Source: Isoetes taiwanensis (taxonomy: Eukaryota; Streptophyta; Lycopodiopsida; Isoetales; Isoetaceae). From it: a stretch of 64,000 nucleotides of DNA. Each line of letters starts with the position of its first letter. Position 1 is the stretch's first letter. The notes beneath the pieces are model-generated. The model saw nothing but the letters and a program-made list of their open reading frames with translations, was not told where the DNA came from and did not search any database. The position numbers were made by a program, and so were the translations under genes. The stretch is taken from positions 9,689,284 to 9,753,283 of the forward strand of contig JAJEKV010000052.1 of the NCBI GenBank assembly GCA_021234155.1, given 5' to 3'. Positions 10,928 to 20,202 of this stretch are shown one piece after another.

Positions 10928-11207
10928 TTGGATAACGATTTCCTTGAAGGATCTACCCTTTTGGTGTGTTGGTTATCACTAGAGATGTGAGTGCGTAACA
11001 TTTGGTATCAGAGCGAGGTTCAATTCCTGGTGGCAACATTGGTGTGTTCCACATGCTTGAGGGCAAGCATCTTGAGGAAGGGGAGGAATTGATATGGTCT
11101 ATGGGGTATGGGATAAAGCCTGGAAAGGGGCCCATTGGATAACGATTTCCTTGAAGGATCTACCCTTTTGGTGTGTTGGTTATCACTAGAGGTGCTAGTG
11201 CGTAACA
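10928..11207 (+). mobile_element. miniature LTR retrotransposon (TRIM-like) inserted in gag
   Basis: A 118-bp LTR (11090-11207) starts TGATATGG and ends TGCGTAACA. Its last 73 bp recur at 10928-11000 with three mismatches. Right after the first copy comes the initiator-Met primer site TGGTATCAGAGC (11003-11014). Right before the second copy comes the purine tract AAGGGGAGGAAT. Only about 90 bp lie between the LTRs and nothing is coded. The LTR length is within the range described for TRIM elements, and the internal part is at or below the small end. The left LTR lacks its first ~45 bp. gag reading resumes on both sides, so the element inserted into an existing gypsy copy. Confidence 0.8.
11003..11014 (+). 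other. primer-binding site, initiator tRNA-Met type
   Basis: TGGTATCAGAGC is the usual plant LTR-element primer site complementary to the 3' end of initiator tRNA-Met. It lies two bases after the TGCGTAACA terminus of the left LTR, exactly where minus-strand synthesis would be primed. Confidence 0.8.
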
Positions 11208-11455
11208 TGTGCGCTGCCGATCTGTATCTCCGAAAGCAGTAAAAGCAACAAACTCCTGCAATTCTGGGGCTCCTTTCTCCAGCAAAGGGGCAAACCAATT
11301 AAGAATTGATCCTGTGATAAGAGAACTGACTAGCCCAACTTGTTCCCGATCTGTGGAATACTTAGGAGGATGGAGCTAAATCACAAGCTGAATCTGATTC
11401 AGAAATCCGCGAAGCTTGGCCCGAGTGCCATCAAACTTCTTTGGCAAGCTAATCT

Positions 11456-12304
11456 TTGGCATGCTGTTATATACCCCATGCAGCCTCTAAGTTCTACCAG
11501 GTCCAGGAGGCAGACACGGATGTACAAATGCCTTATAGAGATCTGTATGATGACATAGAGCAATATCGCCAGCAAGGGCATGTGCTCTTGTTAGGAGATT
11601 TCAATGCCCGCACTGCACAGCTGCAGTCGGTCACCTTCCAGGGAGAGGCCGATTCTGACCCACTCTGGCTTGAAACAACTGCACCCCAACATGCCAGACA
11701 GTCTCAAGATACAGTCATCAAAGCCTTTGGAAGGGAGTTGGTTCAACTCTGTCAGGTCTTTGACATGGTAGTGTGCAATGGTATGATCAGATGGCCGCAA
11801 TCAGGGGGTTTTACTTGCAAGAGCGATAGACATGATGGTGGAGCTAGCATGGTAGACTATCTCCTTGCTCTAGTGGTAGGACTTGACATGATCAGAGAGC
11901 TCTCAATTGGCACACGAATAGGAGATGAGGAGGCCTTGTCGGACCACTATCCACTTTATGTCACTTTGGATTGGGAGCACTCAGTAGCGCAATCACAGGG
12001 TAGAAACTATCAGGGGTTGAGATACACCCCCGACTATCGAAAGCAAGCAGAATATGAGTCTGTGTTGGAACGTGAACTGCAGGGGATTGATGCCCTTTTC
12101 ACGTTACATGATAGGTGGGAGTGGCTTGTAAACGCCTTACTCACAGCAGCTAGTGCATGCTTTGCAGCGAGGGATCGCTCGCGAATGGACACTGCGCAGT
12201 TCCCTCAGAATCCTTGGTTTGACGCTGAGTGCAAGGCTCTAAAGACCCAAGCTGCGCCTGCCTCTGATCCACAAAATGCGGCAGCAGGCCATTCAGGACT
12301 ATAG
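11456..12304 (+). pseudogene. LINE endonuclease domain and start of linker
   Basis: This 282-residue frame has hallmarks of the endonuclease/exonuclease/phosphatase fold: HVLLLGDFNART (the catalytic GDFNA), VVCNGMIRWP near the middle and EALSDHYPLYVTL (the SDHxP catalytic His) near residue 160. In LINEs this domain nicks the target. The N-terminal catalytic Asn and Glu motifs are missing because the copy is truncated at 11463. The frame ends with a stop at 12302. The linker then continues in other frames (YRAFLKSKKHAYIADHQQ) up to the reverse transcriptase. Confidence 0.8.
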
Positions 12305-12401
12305 AGCATTCTTGAAATCCAAAAAGCATGCGTACATTGCAGACCATCAGCAGTGCATGTTTGATTTGTTGATGACCGAGCCAAAAGCCTTCTAGCGTAG
12401 G

Positions 12402-13430
12402 GTGTTGTACCGGAGGCATCAACCACCCGGTAATATTACCATAGACCAGTGGATGCATCGCTTGGAGGAGTTGTATGATCCCCCAGGAGCAGCTGCTGGG
12501 GTTCTAGATCAGGTAGGAGAAATGCTGCAGCTCACGGAGGAAGACATCCAACAGGGCCTTAGACACCTGGCTAATGGCAAGCGAAGGACTTGCAGGGACT
12601 TCAAGCCGAGTTATTGAAATGGGGTGGGCCAGCTTTGCTAGGGCCTCTGACAACGATCATTAACCAGGCCATAAGGGAGGGCCTCCCGGGGGAGTGGATG
12701 GTTAGCAAGGTCACCCCAATTCATAAGACAGGTAATAGGGATGATTCGGCGAACTACCGCATGATCATGGTGATCCCATTACTCGCAAAGCTTTTAGCAG
12801 GTGTGGTGGAGAAGAAGTTAACTTCGATTGGGGTGAGGAAAGTTGGAGCGTCGTGCAGTTGGCGGTGGCGGGGTTTAAGCCGCCCACTCCACACCCGACC
12901 ATATATTCACTCTCGAATCCTTATGGAAGCTACTACTCGCAATCTTGCGACGTGACTGTCTCTTCTTTGTTTCATAGATTTCAAGACGGCATATGATACG
13001 GTCCCTCGGGACCTGTTGTGGCAGCATTTGCAGGCACTGCATGCCCCACAGGACTTACAAAATGTCATCTATAGACTCTATGATGGGATATATGCTGCAT
13101 TGCCTGCATCAGATCAGCGAGTTGCTAGCACCATAGGGATTACACAGGGATGTCCGTTATCTCCAACGCTCTTTGGTCTCTACATTGACAAGTTGGAGAC
13201 CTGAATGCAAGAACATGGGGGCGGTGACCCGCAGCTACCAGAGGCATACAGTATAAGGCAATTGCTCTATGCAGACGATGTAGACTTGCTATCCCATACA
13301 GCCAGGAGCATGCAGCATCATTTGGATGCTCTTAGTGGGTTCTGTGGCACAACAGGAATGACGGTGAACCTGCAGAAAACTAAGCTCCTGGCAGTCCTCT
13401 CCTCGCAGCATGATATCCCAGATCTCTAAG
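12402..13430 (+). pseudogene. LINE reverse transcriptase, fragmented
   Basis: The domain is spread over several frames. 12402-12617 codes the lead-in (LEELYDPPG...HLANGKRRT). 12590-12955 codes LLKWGGPALLGPLTTIINQA and KVTPIHKTGNRDDSANYR. After a frameshift come FIDFKTAYDTVPRDLLW (catalytic Asp, about 12975) and GITQGCPLSPTLFGLYIDK (13136-13195). 13205-13429 codes QLLYADDVDLLS (the catalytic YADD) and NLQKTKLL. All RT blocks are therefore recognisable but separated by at least two frameshifts and a stop at 13202. The protein would reverse-transcribe LINE RNA at a nicked target. Confidence 0.8.
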
Positions 13431-14400
13431 AGGACAGAAGGTGGATGTTGTAAGGACCTTCAAGTATCTGGAAATCGACTTTTGCGCTAGCATGTTATGG
13501 GATGACTGTGTGGAAAGACGGGTCAGCGCGGGATGGAAAGCCCTGTATGCTATGCAGAATAGCTCTACAGAATAGACCTATGTGATCGGGCACGTAGAGC
13601 ACACACTGCTGAGCACTTTCGTTGAACCCGGTATTGTTGTATGGGGTAGAGGTCCGGGGTCCAAAGAATTAGCAAGAACACACGGATAAGCTAGAGAGGA
13701 TGCAAAAGGCCTTCTTAACATACGACCTAGGTATCAAGGACCACGGTGCCTTATCGATTTTTGCTATATGAGACTGGTTCGGCCCCCAAGAACATTCCGC
13801 TATCGCCCAGACCTCTTGCATATTTCCACAAGGTCACCAAAGATGGATGCTGGCGTCTTCCCCGAGGGCTTTGTTATTGGCACAAAAGCCACAACGACTG
13901 AAGAGGGTATGGCAGAGCACCTGTCGGGGTGGTTATAACGTGGTCTATAGACTACCAAACAGTTTGTGGCTATGCCCGATGCCCGAGGGGACAGGTTGCA
14001 CACTGAATGAGCGCTTGGCCACCACTCGTGGGATGCGACCCACTTCGTGCAAAGCCTAAAAAAACGTAGAGCACTACCACACGCAAAGTTAATCCAACAA
14101 CGGAACATGGCCCACACCGGTGCCCGAAAGCGCATATATCTATGAAGAAATGGAGAGCTATTGCCTCTATGAGGACGGGGTCCCATCATCTCAGAATTGA
14201 AACAGTCGTTGGACTACGGATGGAGGCGGCGAGAATCCCCAAGATGAGAGAATATGCGGTGTTGCCACATGCGGACGGTAGAGGATGAGCACCATGCTCT
14301 GCAAGAGTGTCCGACATATACGCATATCCGAGCAACACATGCTGATCTTAGATGCTTTCGGCACCGGCCAAGCATCAATTGTTGGCATCGCCAATGGTTG
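13431..14400 (+). pseudogene. LINE C-terminal region with Cys/His motif
   Basis: After the RT comes a decayed region that includes GWKALYAMQN (about 13530) and, near 14254-14340, CCHMRTVEDEHHALQECPTY. The latter resembles the C-terminal Cys/His zinc motif of many LINE proteins (C-x2-C...H-x4-C). A similar Cys/His end is visible in the LINE portion at 36.75-36.82 kb. Several stops and shifts make it non-functional. Confidence 0.6.
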
Positions 14401-14471
14401 CACGTCTCGCATCCTACATTTTGCAAGTCTCTACCGTCAGAGAATCCCTTACAGGACAAGGGATCTGAGAG

Positions 14472-14525
14472 CCTACTACCAGGGTGTTTCCTCCCATGTG
14501 GGGTTTTTTTCATCCCAGTAGTAGG
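14472..14525 (+). other. stem-loop in the LINE 3' untranslated region
   Basis: CCTACTAC at 14472-14479 pairs perfectly with GTAGTAGG at 14518-14525. The enclosed loop holds AGGGTGTTTCCTCCC, then GTGGGGTTTTTTTCATCCC. The same loop architecture (G-T5, C-rich, G4-5-T6, AATCC/CATCC) occurs with different stem sequences at 39.43 and 48.8 kb. Confidence 0.65.
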
Positions 14526-14625
14526 GACACATTGTATGGTAGCATTTGTCTTTTTGGTGTGGTTTTATCTGCTTTGTGTACTGCATGTACCGTCTGATAG
14601 GTCAAGTTTGGCCTTCGCGGACGTG

Positions 14626-14650
14626 TCCTTCCTTCCTTCCTTCCTTCCTT
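14626..14650 (+). repeat. (TTCC)n tail of the LINE
   Basis: About six TTCC repeats follow a conserved CGCGGACG end. The other LINE 3' ends in this window have a (TTCTA)n tail after a comparable CGTGGACG end, so the tail sequence varies among copies. Confidence 0.8.
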
Positions 14651-14651
14651 A

Positions 14652-15905
14652 ATTGATAAGTGCAGTTCATTTGGAGGTATCAGGTCTTTGCTTTTTTATT
14701 TGAAGAGGCAAAAGAGTAGTATATTTCTCAAATCTTCTGGGACATTGAATTTGCAGCTCCAATCATATACAACTGAGCGAATATGTAGCATAATAACAGG
14801 GGGTTTTCTTTGTGTTTTTGTACGCTTTTCACAAAGGTTTTCCTAAGATTTCATGGCGTATTCGAATGGATGTACTAATGCGTACATCTAGAGTGCACCA
14901 TTTCTTAGTCGTTGATTTAACTTTTTTTTTTCAATGGTCCAACATCCAAGGGCTCACAACAAAAGCCCTCTTTTTTTTAGTTGCCATTTTCAGGGTTTTG
15001 CATGCAAGCATCGTGCCATCATGTTTTAGGGTTATTTTAGGGTAAGTAAGAAAGAAGGCAAGAATCGAAAGCAATACAATCTTTGCGGGGTTCGAACATG
15101 CTAGCCCGTTCTTGTTTTTGAAAGTCAAGCGGAACGCAGGCACCGAAAAGATCTGGAATTCCTCCTTCCGTGAAATGGCGGGGTCCGATTCGTTAGAAGA
15201 GAATACACAAATGTTAAAGCGATGGTCAGAGAATCAGCAGCTTGGATTGTATGGTCGTTTTCTATATACATACTTGAAATCCTTGATCTGGTTGCGGGAA
15301 ACCTCAGTTTAGACCTCAAAATCGAGGGGGATGTAGCTTGCATTGGCGTTCCTTGAATGCTTTTGCATTTTTAATGCTTGCATAGGCTCTAAACTGCAGC
15401 GGCGAGGTGATCCTGCCTTGATTTCTGGGGTTACCATGGAGCTAGGCTACCAGGACGAAGAAGATGATGAGGTTAGTAGCTCTGCCCATTATTTTCTCTT
15501 CTCTCAAGCATTTCTTCCCCCCTAATGCATCCGTGCAACATAAAACGCGCATTGGGCTCTTTCGATCCTGTCTTAGGTTTAGGATCTTACTTTTTTGTGC
15601 CAATGCTCTCATCGGTTTTGCCCATTGGGTTTGGAAAACTAGTCCGTTCATAAAATAATAGGCGAAAAAGGACGGTGTCTGCGAACACCTAAACGGCAGA
15701 CCGAAATGATCTAACAAGCTGTTTCTTGGAGATGCGGGGAAATTGACAGACCATTTTGCTTAGTCTCATCAATTCGAAGCATGAACTGTTAAATAACGAG
15801 TGTGTATTAGTGGGTACCATCGTTTGCACATACAGTTTTCGTAATATGTTTCTGGAGAGGATTTGAGTAAAGGAGCATCTTTTAATATTCCAGTAACAGA
15901 GGTCA
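14652..15905. other. no recognised gene
   Basis: Only short frames without identifiable domains. T-rich runs near 14920 and 14970. The stretch ends at the Helitron 5' end at 15906. Confidence 0.4.
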
Positions 15906-17075
15906 TCTACTTACTTAAAAAGTTTTTGCCCTTTCTCTCTCACGCCGGGTTCCCCTTTCCGGCCGCCGGATGTTACGCTTTTTCCGGCCATGTAATGCTT
16001 TTTCCGGCCAAAACGCTTCTTCCAACATTTTTTTTTTGCTTCTCTTCATTTTCCGGCAGCAACTTTATCTCTCTTGGTTATGTCGGTTAACACAGAATAG
16101 TGGCAAGAGTTCGCCAAAGCAGAGCATGGGCACCAATTTGCCGTCCGCAGGCGAAAAAAGCATTTCCGGCCGAAAAATCATTTTTTGGCGTTTCTTTCAT
16201 CCATGATCATCCCGAGCCGGGGATGATTCTCCTCCTCCTCCTTCCATGATCTCTTGCTAAAACTTCAAAACGGTAGAAGCAAAATGAACCCCAAAAGGCT
16301 CGGGGAGTACCAAATTCATCCGGCATTAGGTAGCGATTTTCCAAAGGCTTTCAGGTTCTTTCATTTCTTCATTTGATTTTAAGTTTTAGGTCTTCGAGAG
16401 CATCGCCGTTATGCCTTTTTCCTCTCAGTATAACTCCAATCTTAAAGGCCTCGGGCAGCACCATCTTCATCCAACATCGGGTAATATGCTTCGGACTTCA
16501 TTTTATTCATGTTTAGAGGGAAGCTTTCTTGAGATATATGCATTTTTCAGATGCATTTTTCAGAAGCTTGAGCCATTATTTATTCCGAAGAAACATACCC
16601 GCTGGTTTAGGCCGTTCCCCGCACTTCAAGCCGTGGATTCGTGGATTTTACTGAAAATATGTTAGCATGTCGAGTTTTGGCGGTAGTAGCTTCAAGTTCC
16701 GTGTAGATTTTTTAGCGGTTCTTTTAGATTTCGACTTTGATAGGATTCAGATATGAGCTCTGTGGACTTGGAGCTTTTATGTTTTGGAGCGGGTTGTTTT
16801 TGGAGGTCCTCGATTTTTGGAGGTCCTGTTTGAGCAAAGTTTTGCCAGCAATAGAGGCTTTCGGCATTGGTGCAAGATCCATTTGTGCAGAACACATCTT
16901 GAATTAGCTCCAACTTCATTCTATCGATGAAAGGTTTCCAAGGATGCCATTTCAATTATTAGAAGGTACATAACTCTTCGAAATTTTGAGTTTCTAATCT
17001 ATGTAATGTCTAGCGGTAGCTTCAAGATTTGCCGAGAATTCAAGTTTTTTTCTATTCTTAATCATACCTACGCCA

Positions 17076-17480
17076 TTGCTTTCTTCTACCGTTGATTATT
17101 TTTTGAATCAAGGCCAAACCCAAGATCTCCTTGCTCAAGCTCCCGCACAAGTTCTATTCTCATCATATCTTATAGTTTTCCTCTTATTTATTATCCATAG
17201 ACACGAGAAGTATGAGGACGGACCAATGCCCATGTTTGTCCCATCATTGTGTTTGTATGTTGGAGGCCTACCATCCACCGGAATGCCAAGGTTATTGAAT
17301 GCATTTAGGCTTGGCTTGGCATTGCAATGTGAAATTGCATTGAAATCCAAATTTGTTGGAAAGCAATATTTTTATATTGATTTTCAAAAAGCTACCAAAT
17401 CTCTCAATTTGATTTGCTTGCTATACGTCTTCATTCAATTCATTCAAGTATGTAGAGGTGGTCCTCAAAAATTTGGATGA
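17076..17480 (+). CDS. unidentified 134-codon frame inside Helitron copy 1
   Basis: The longest frame in the first Helitron. The middle part looks like compositionally normal protein (GPMPMFVPSLCLYVGGLPST, then LLNAFRLGLALQCEIALKSK), flanked by hydrophobic, intron-like sequence. I do not recognise a family. Since Helitrons often carry captured exons, this could be a fragment of a host gene, but chance is possible. Confidence 0.3.
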   Translation: MLSSTVDYFLNQGQTQDLLAQAPAQVLFSSYLIVFLLFIIHRHEKYEDGPMPMFVPSLCLYVGGLPSTGMPRLLNAFRLGLALQCEIALKSKFVGKQYFYIDFQKATKSLNLICLLYVFIQFIQVCRGGPQKFG

Positions 17481-19320
17481 CGATTCTCCTCCTCCTCCTC
17501 CCTTCCATATTTCATTCAGGGCCATAGGCGCAAGCAAATTAAATTCTAGAGGTCTCATGGAGCTCCGCATCGATCGAGTAACTTGATAAGAAATTACTTG
17601 CGGTTCCTTTTTAGCTTCGGTTCATCATTTATGTTTAGGTCTTCGTGAGCGAAGCCACTATGTTCATCCTCCAAAGAATGATATCATCCGCTGCTTTGCT
17701 CTCGTGTTTAAGATGGTACATAGACAACGTACTAGGCTTTTGCTTTCCCCACATAAGCATTAATAATTATCCTTCTCCGACCAGCGATGTAGCTACTACA
17801 TTTGATGTAGCTACTACATCCGATGTATTGCATATATTTCTTTCTTTGGTGCGCGAGACTAACTTGAGACTTGGTGAATGATCTAACGAGGAGATTTGGT
17901 GAATGATCCAAATGCTTATACATAAGGTAACTGGAATTGACCATACTCCAAGTTTGATCCGGCAATGCTTTCGGATGTAGTTCTTGATGATTCGTATTTT
18001 TCTCAGGAGCCACGAAGTTTTGCATTATTTTGTTTGCAATAGATCTATTTCTCCCCAAACAAGCATAAATGTAATTGCCTCGGGTATATTTTTAGATCAC
18101 ATATTAGGTTTTCCATTGTACCCCCCTTTGTTCACAAAGGAATCTTGGGGTATGCAAGATGTATTCTGCGGATGTATTTAGGGGTGTTTGCAAATGTATG
18201 TTTTTAGATGCATGCTCTGTTAGGTTAAACGAGAAAAGTGAAACAAGATATGAAATAATATCCGAGATAAACATTCTTACTTCTTCCTTAGCACCACATA
18301 TTACCTTCAGGTTTCTTTATTTTTATTCAGGGCGTTGACTACATTCTATATTCGATTAATCGACTCAAAGGAACCGAGATATTATTTTTTGCTTTAATTT
18401 TTGAACCATCCAACCTGTAGCGGCGAACTTTGAGGCAAGAACGAGTCCTTAGGAACGATGCATCCATTTGCTCATAGCATGTCGACTATATCTTTGAAAC
18501 GTTTGACGTAGAAATTTTTAATTTAGCTTAAGGTTGGGTGCTTTTTTATAAACTATAAGAGTGAAAGTGATAATCGAGAAGCTTAACCATGTCTAGCATA
18601 AGCTCTTACAACATTCCAGATGCATGGGTCCATTTGCTTTAGATATCCATGCTTAAAATCCAAATCTCGGCAGTTTTGTAGTGATGCACATGCGTCTAAA
18701 TTAAGGAAGTTCCATTTGAACATCGCTTCCAAATCTTAAAGTATGAGCTGCAAGACATTATCTTTCAAAAATGTTGTTGTACTCCGTGTGTTTTTGTTTC
18801 AAGGACATGTTTGCATTCACTTTGTTCTCATTTCTATTAACTGGGCGGATGTCCCTTCAATTTGTCCCTTCATTTTGTAAAATAGGAATGGGCTTGCTTT
18901 GATGTCAATTGATGATTCTCGCTTCTGATGGGGAATTTCTCCTTCGAATTTCTAATTATCGATGTGTGCTTTTATTTGACATCCGTGTTAATTGTAGAGC
19001 TCCATCTACTTTGTTAATCATTTTCCTAGGATTAGAATTTGCATGCGGATCCAAAGCATCTTAGAAATTGAAGTAAATCTGAGAAAATTCCACCCCATCT
19101 CGGGATTCCCATTATCATTAGCAAGTGGGTGTTTATTTGACATACGAGTTGGTTATAGAGCACATTTTGCATAATTTATTTGATATTTTGGCTTTTGGTC
19201 TGCCTCCTTTCACTATCTGAAATTCCACTTTTAAAGCACCTCATTTCAATTTCCACGGTGAAAAACTTGGTACCCATAATCGTTTTTCGCCTCAAGCCGC
19301 TAAAATGTTACCATCTAATT

Positions 19321-19337
19321 TCTACTTACTTAAAAAG
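19321..19337 (+). other. internal Helitron 5'-end motif
   Basis: TCTACTTACTTAAAAAG is identical to the start of copy 1, but is preceded by T rather than A. Sequence after it (19370-19690) is related to 21045-21240 in copy 2. The part from here to 20202 may be a short family member embedded in, or fused to, copy 1. Confidence 0.6.
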
Positions 19338-20202
19338 TTTGGTAGATTTTTTGTATCTTGATTTTCAAGGGAGGGATCATTCACAAAAGCAGAGGCGTGG
19401 CCTGCGCATTTTCTCAAACATGTAAGGTCCGTTTTGTTGATATGTTTCATGTTTTTCCCTAGCCCTAAATACTTCGTTTGAAAGACCCAGTTGTTACATG
19501 TCATTCTTTTCATGTCATTCTTTTAGTGTTGTGCGGGGGTGGATTCTATATGAGGGCCTCCAAATTAGTTGGTGCTCAAATCTTTGGAAACGGAAGCTTA
19601 GATAGGCCATGTAAATGATATTTGACTCTGCTGAGAAAGCCATTAGGCGGGCCGTGATATTTACAAGTATAAATATTCTTTCTCGTATCGGCTTCGTTTT
19701 GTCCGGCTTTCATTTTGCAAGAGAGCTTGATATCCATACCTATGAAAAAGTGACAAGCTTTGTTCTTGGACCTTCAAGATCTGAAATACATGGAGGATCG
19801 ATTGTTTATTCCAGTTTCCTTGCAAGACTATCGGTGGTTGCTTGCTTCTTCCCAAGCAAAACTCAAAGATAAGTTGTAAAAAAAATCTTATCTGCTTTTT
19901 CTTTGACAAACAAGATTAGAAATAAGATACACAGCCCGAAAATTGGTTGGTCACGTGCATCTTTTTTCTTTGGAAATCGGTACCGTATAGTGATGCTAGG
20001 GACAAGAGGAATCAGGAGTTGCAGTATCAAATTAGATAGTGGTATCAGGAAAAGAAAGACATGAATGCATGCAATTTTGAGTTCTGTCTTCCATGATTTC
20101 TGCATGAAGATATCAACATTTTGATGTTGGAAGTGATTAATTTTAGAGTGATTCTTACATGCCAGGACATTAGCCCGGCAACGCCGGGCACACGTTTACT
20201 AG

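Larger units (their letters stand above)
10498..11462 (-). pseudogene. Ty3/gypsy gag remnant interrupted by a miniature LTR element
   Basis: The minus strand from 11462 codes LPKKFDGTRAKLRGFLNQI, then KYSTDREQVGLVSSLITGS, then LNWFAPLLE and FGDTDRQR. After the insertion at 10928-11207 it resumes as SASVYASEFRQIAVDTAWDD, then DYFLSDLCKDVKDML and NPMQIDRAVRDPLSAAEKQ. This is the usual order of a plant Ty3/gypsy capsid (Retrotrans_gag) followed by the basic linker before the zinc knuckle. A clear CCHC knuckle is not preserved. At least three in-frame stops are present. The N-terminal side ends where the LINE at 11463 begins, so the LINE probably landed in the gag start region. Confidence 0.75.
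11463..14651 (+). mobile_element. 5'-truncated LINE with endonuclease, reverse transcriptase and (TTCC)n tail
   Basis: A non-LTR retrotransposon copy of about 3.2 kb. In order: an apurinic endonuclease domain, a linker, reverse transcriptase with a YADD box, a Cys/His motif, a 3' untranslated part with a strong stem-loop, and a TTCC simple-repeat tail. It starts within the endonuclease domain, as expected for target-primed insertion with 5' truncation, and abuts the start of the minus-strand gypsy gag. Stops and frameshifts interrupt it at many points. Related 3' ends occur at 37.2, 39.6, 54.5 and 57.9 kb. The clade is not one I can name with confidence; the microsatellite tail differs from the poly(A) of plant L1. 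Confidence 0.8.
15906..20202 (+). mobile_element. Helitron copy 1 (first unit of a tandem pair)
   Basis: Starts TCTACTTACTTAAAAAG, preceded by A at 15905. Ends with hairpin GCCCGGC-AAC-GCCGGGC (20173-20189), a ten-base spacer and CTAG at 20199-20202. A TC start, a hairpin about ten bases from a CTRR end and insertion between A and T are the defining marks of Helitrons. No Rep/helicase is coded, so the copy is non-autonomous and depends on a rolling-circle transposase elsewhere. The next base, T at 20203, is also the first base of the second unit. A third 5'-end-like motif at 19321 suggests that a shorter copy is embedded at the 3' side. Confidence 0.8.
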
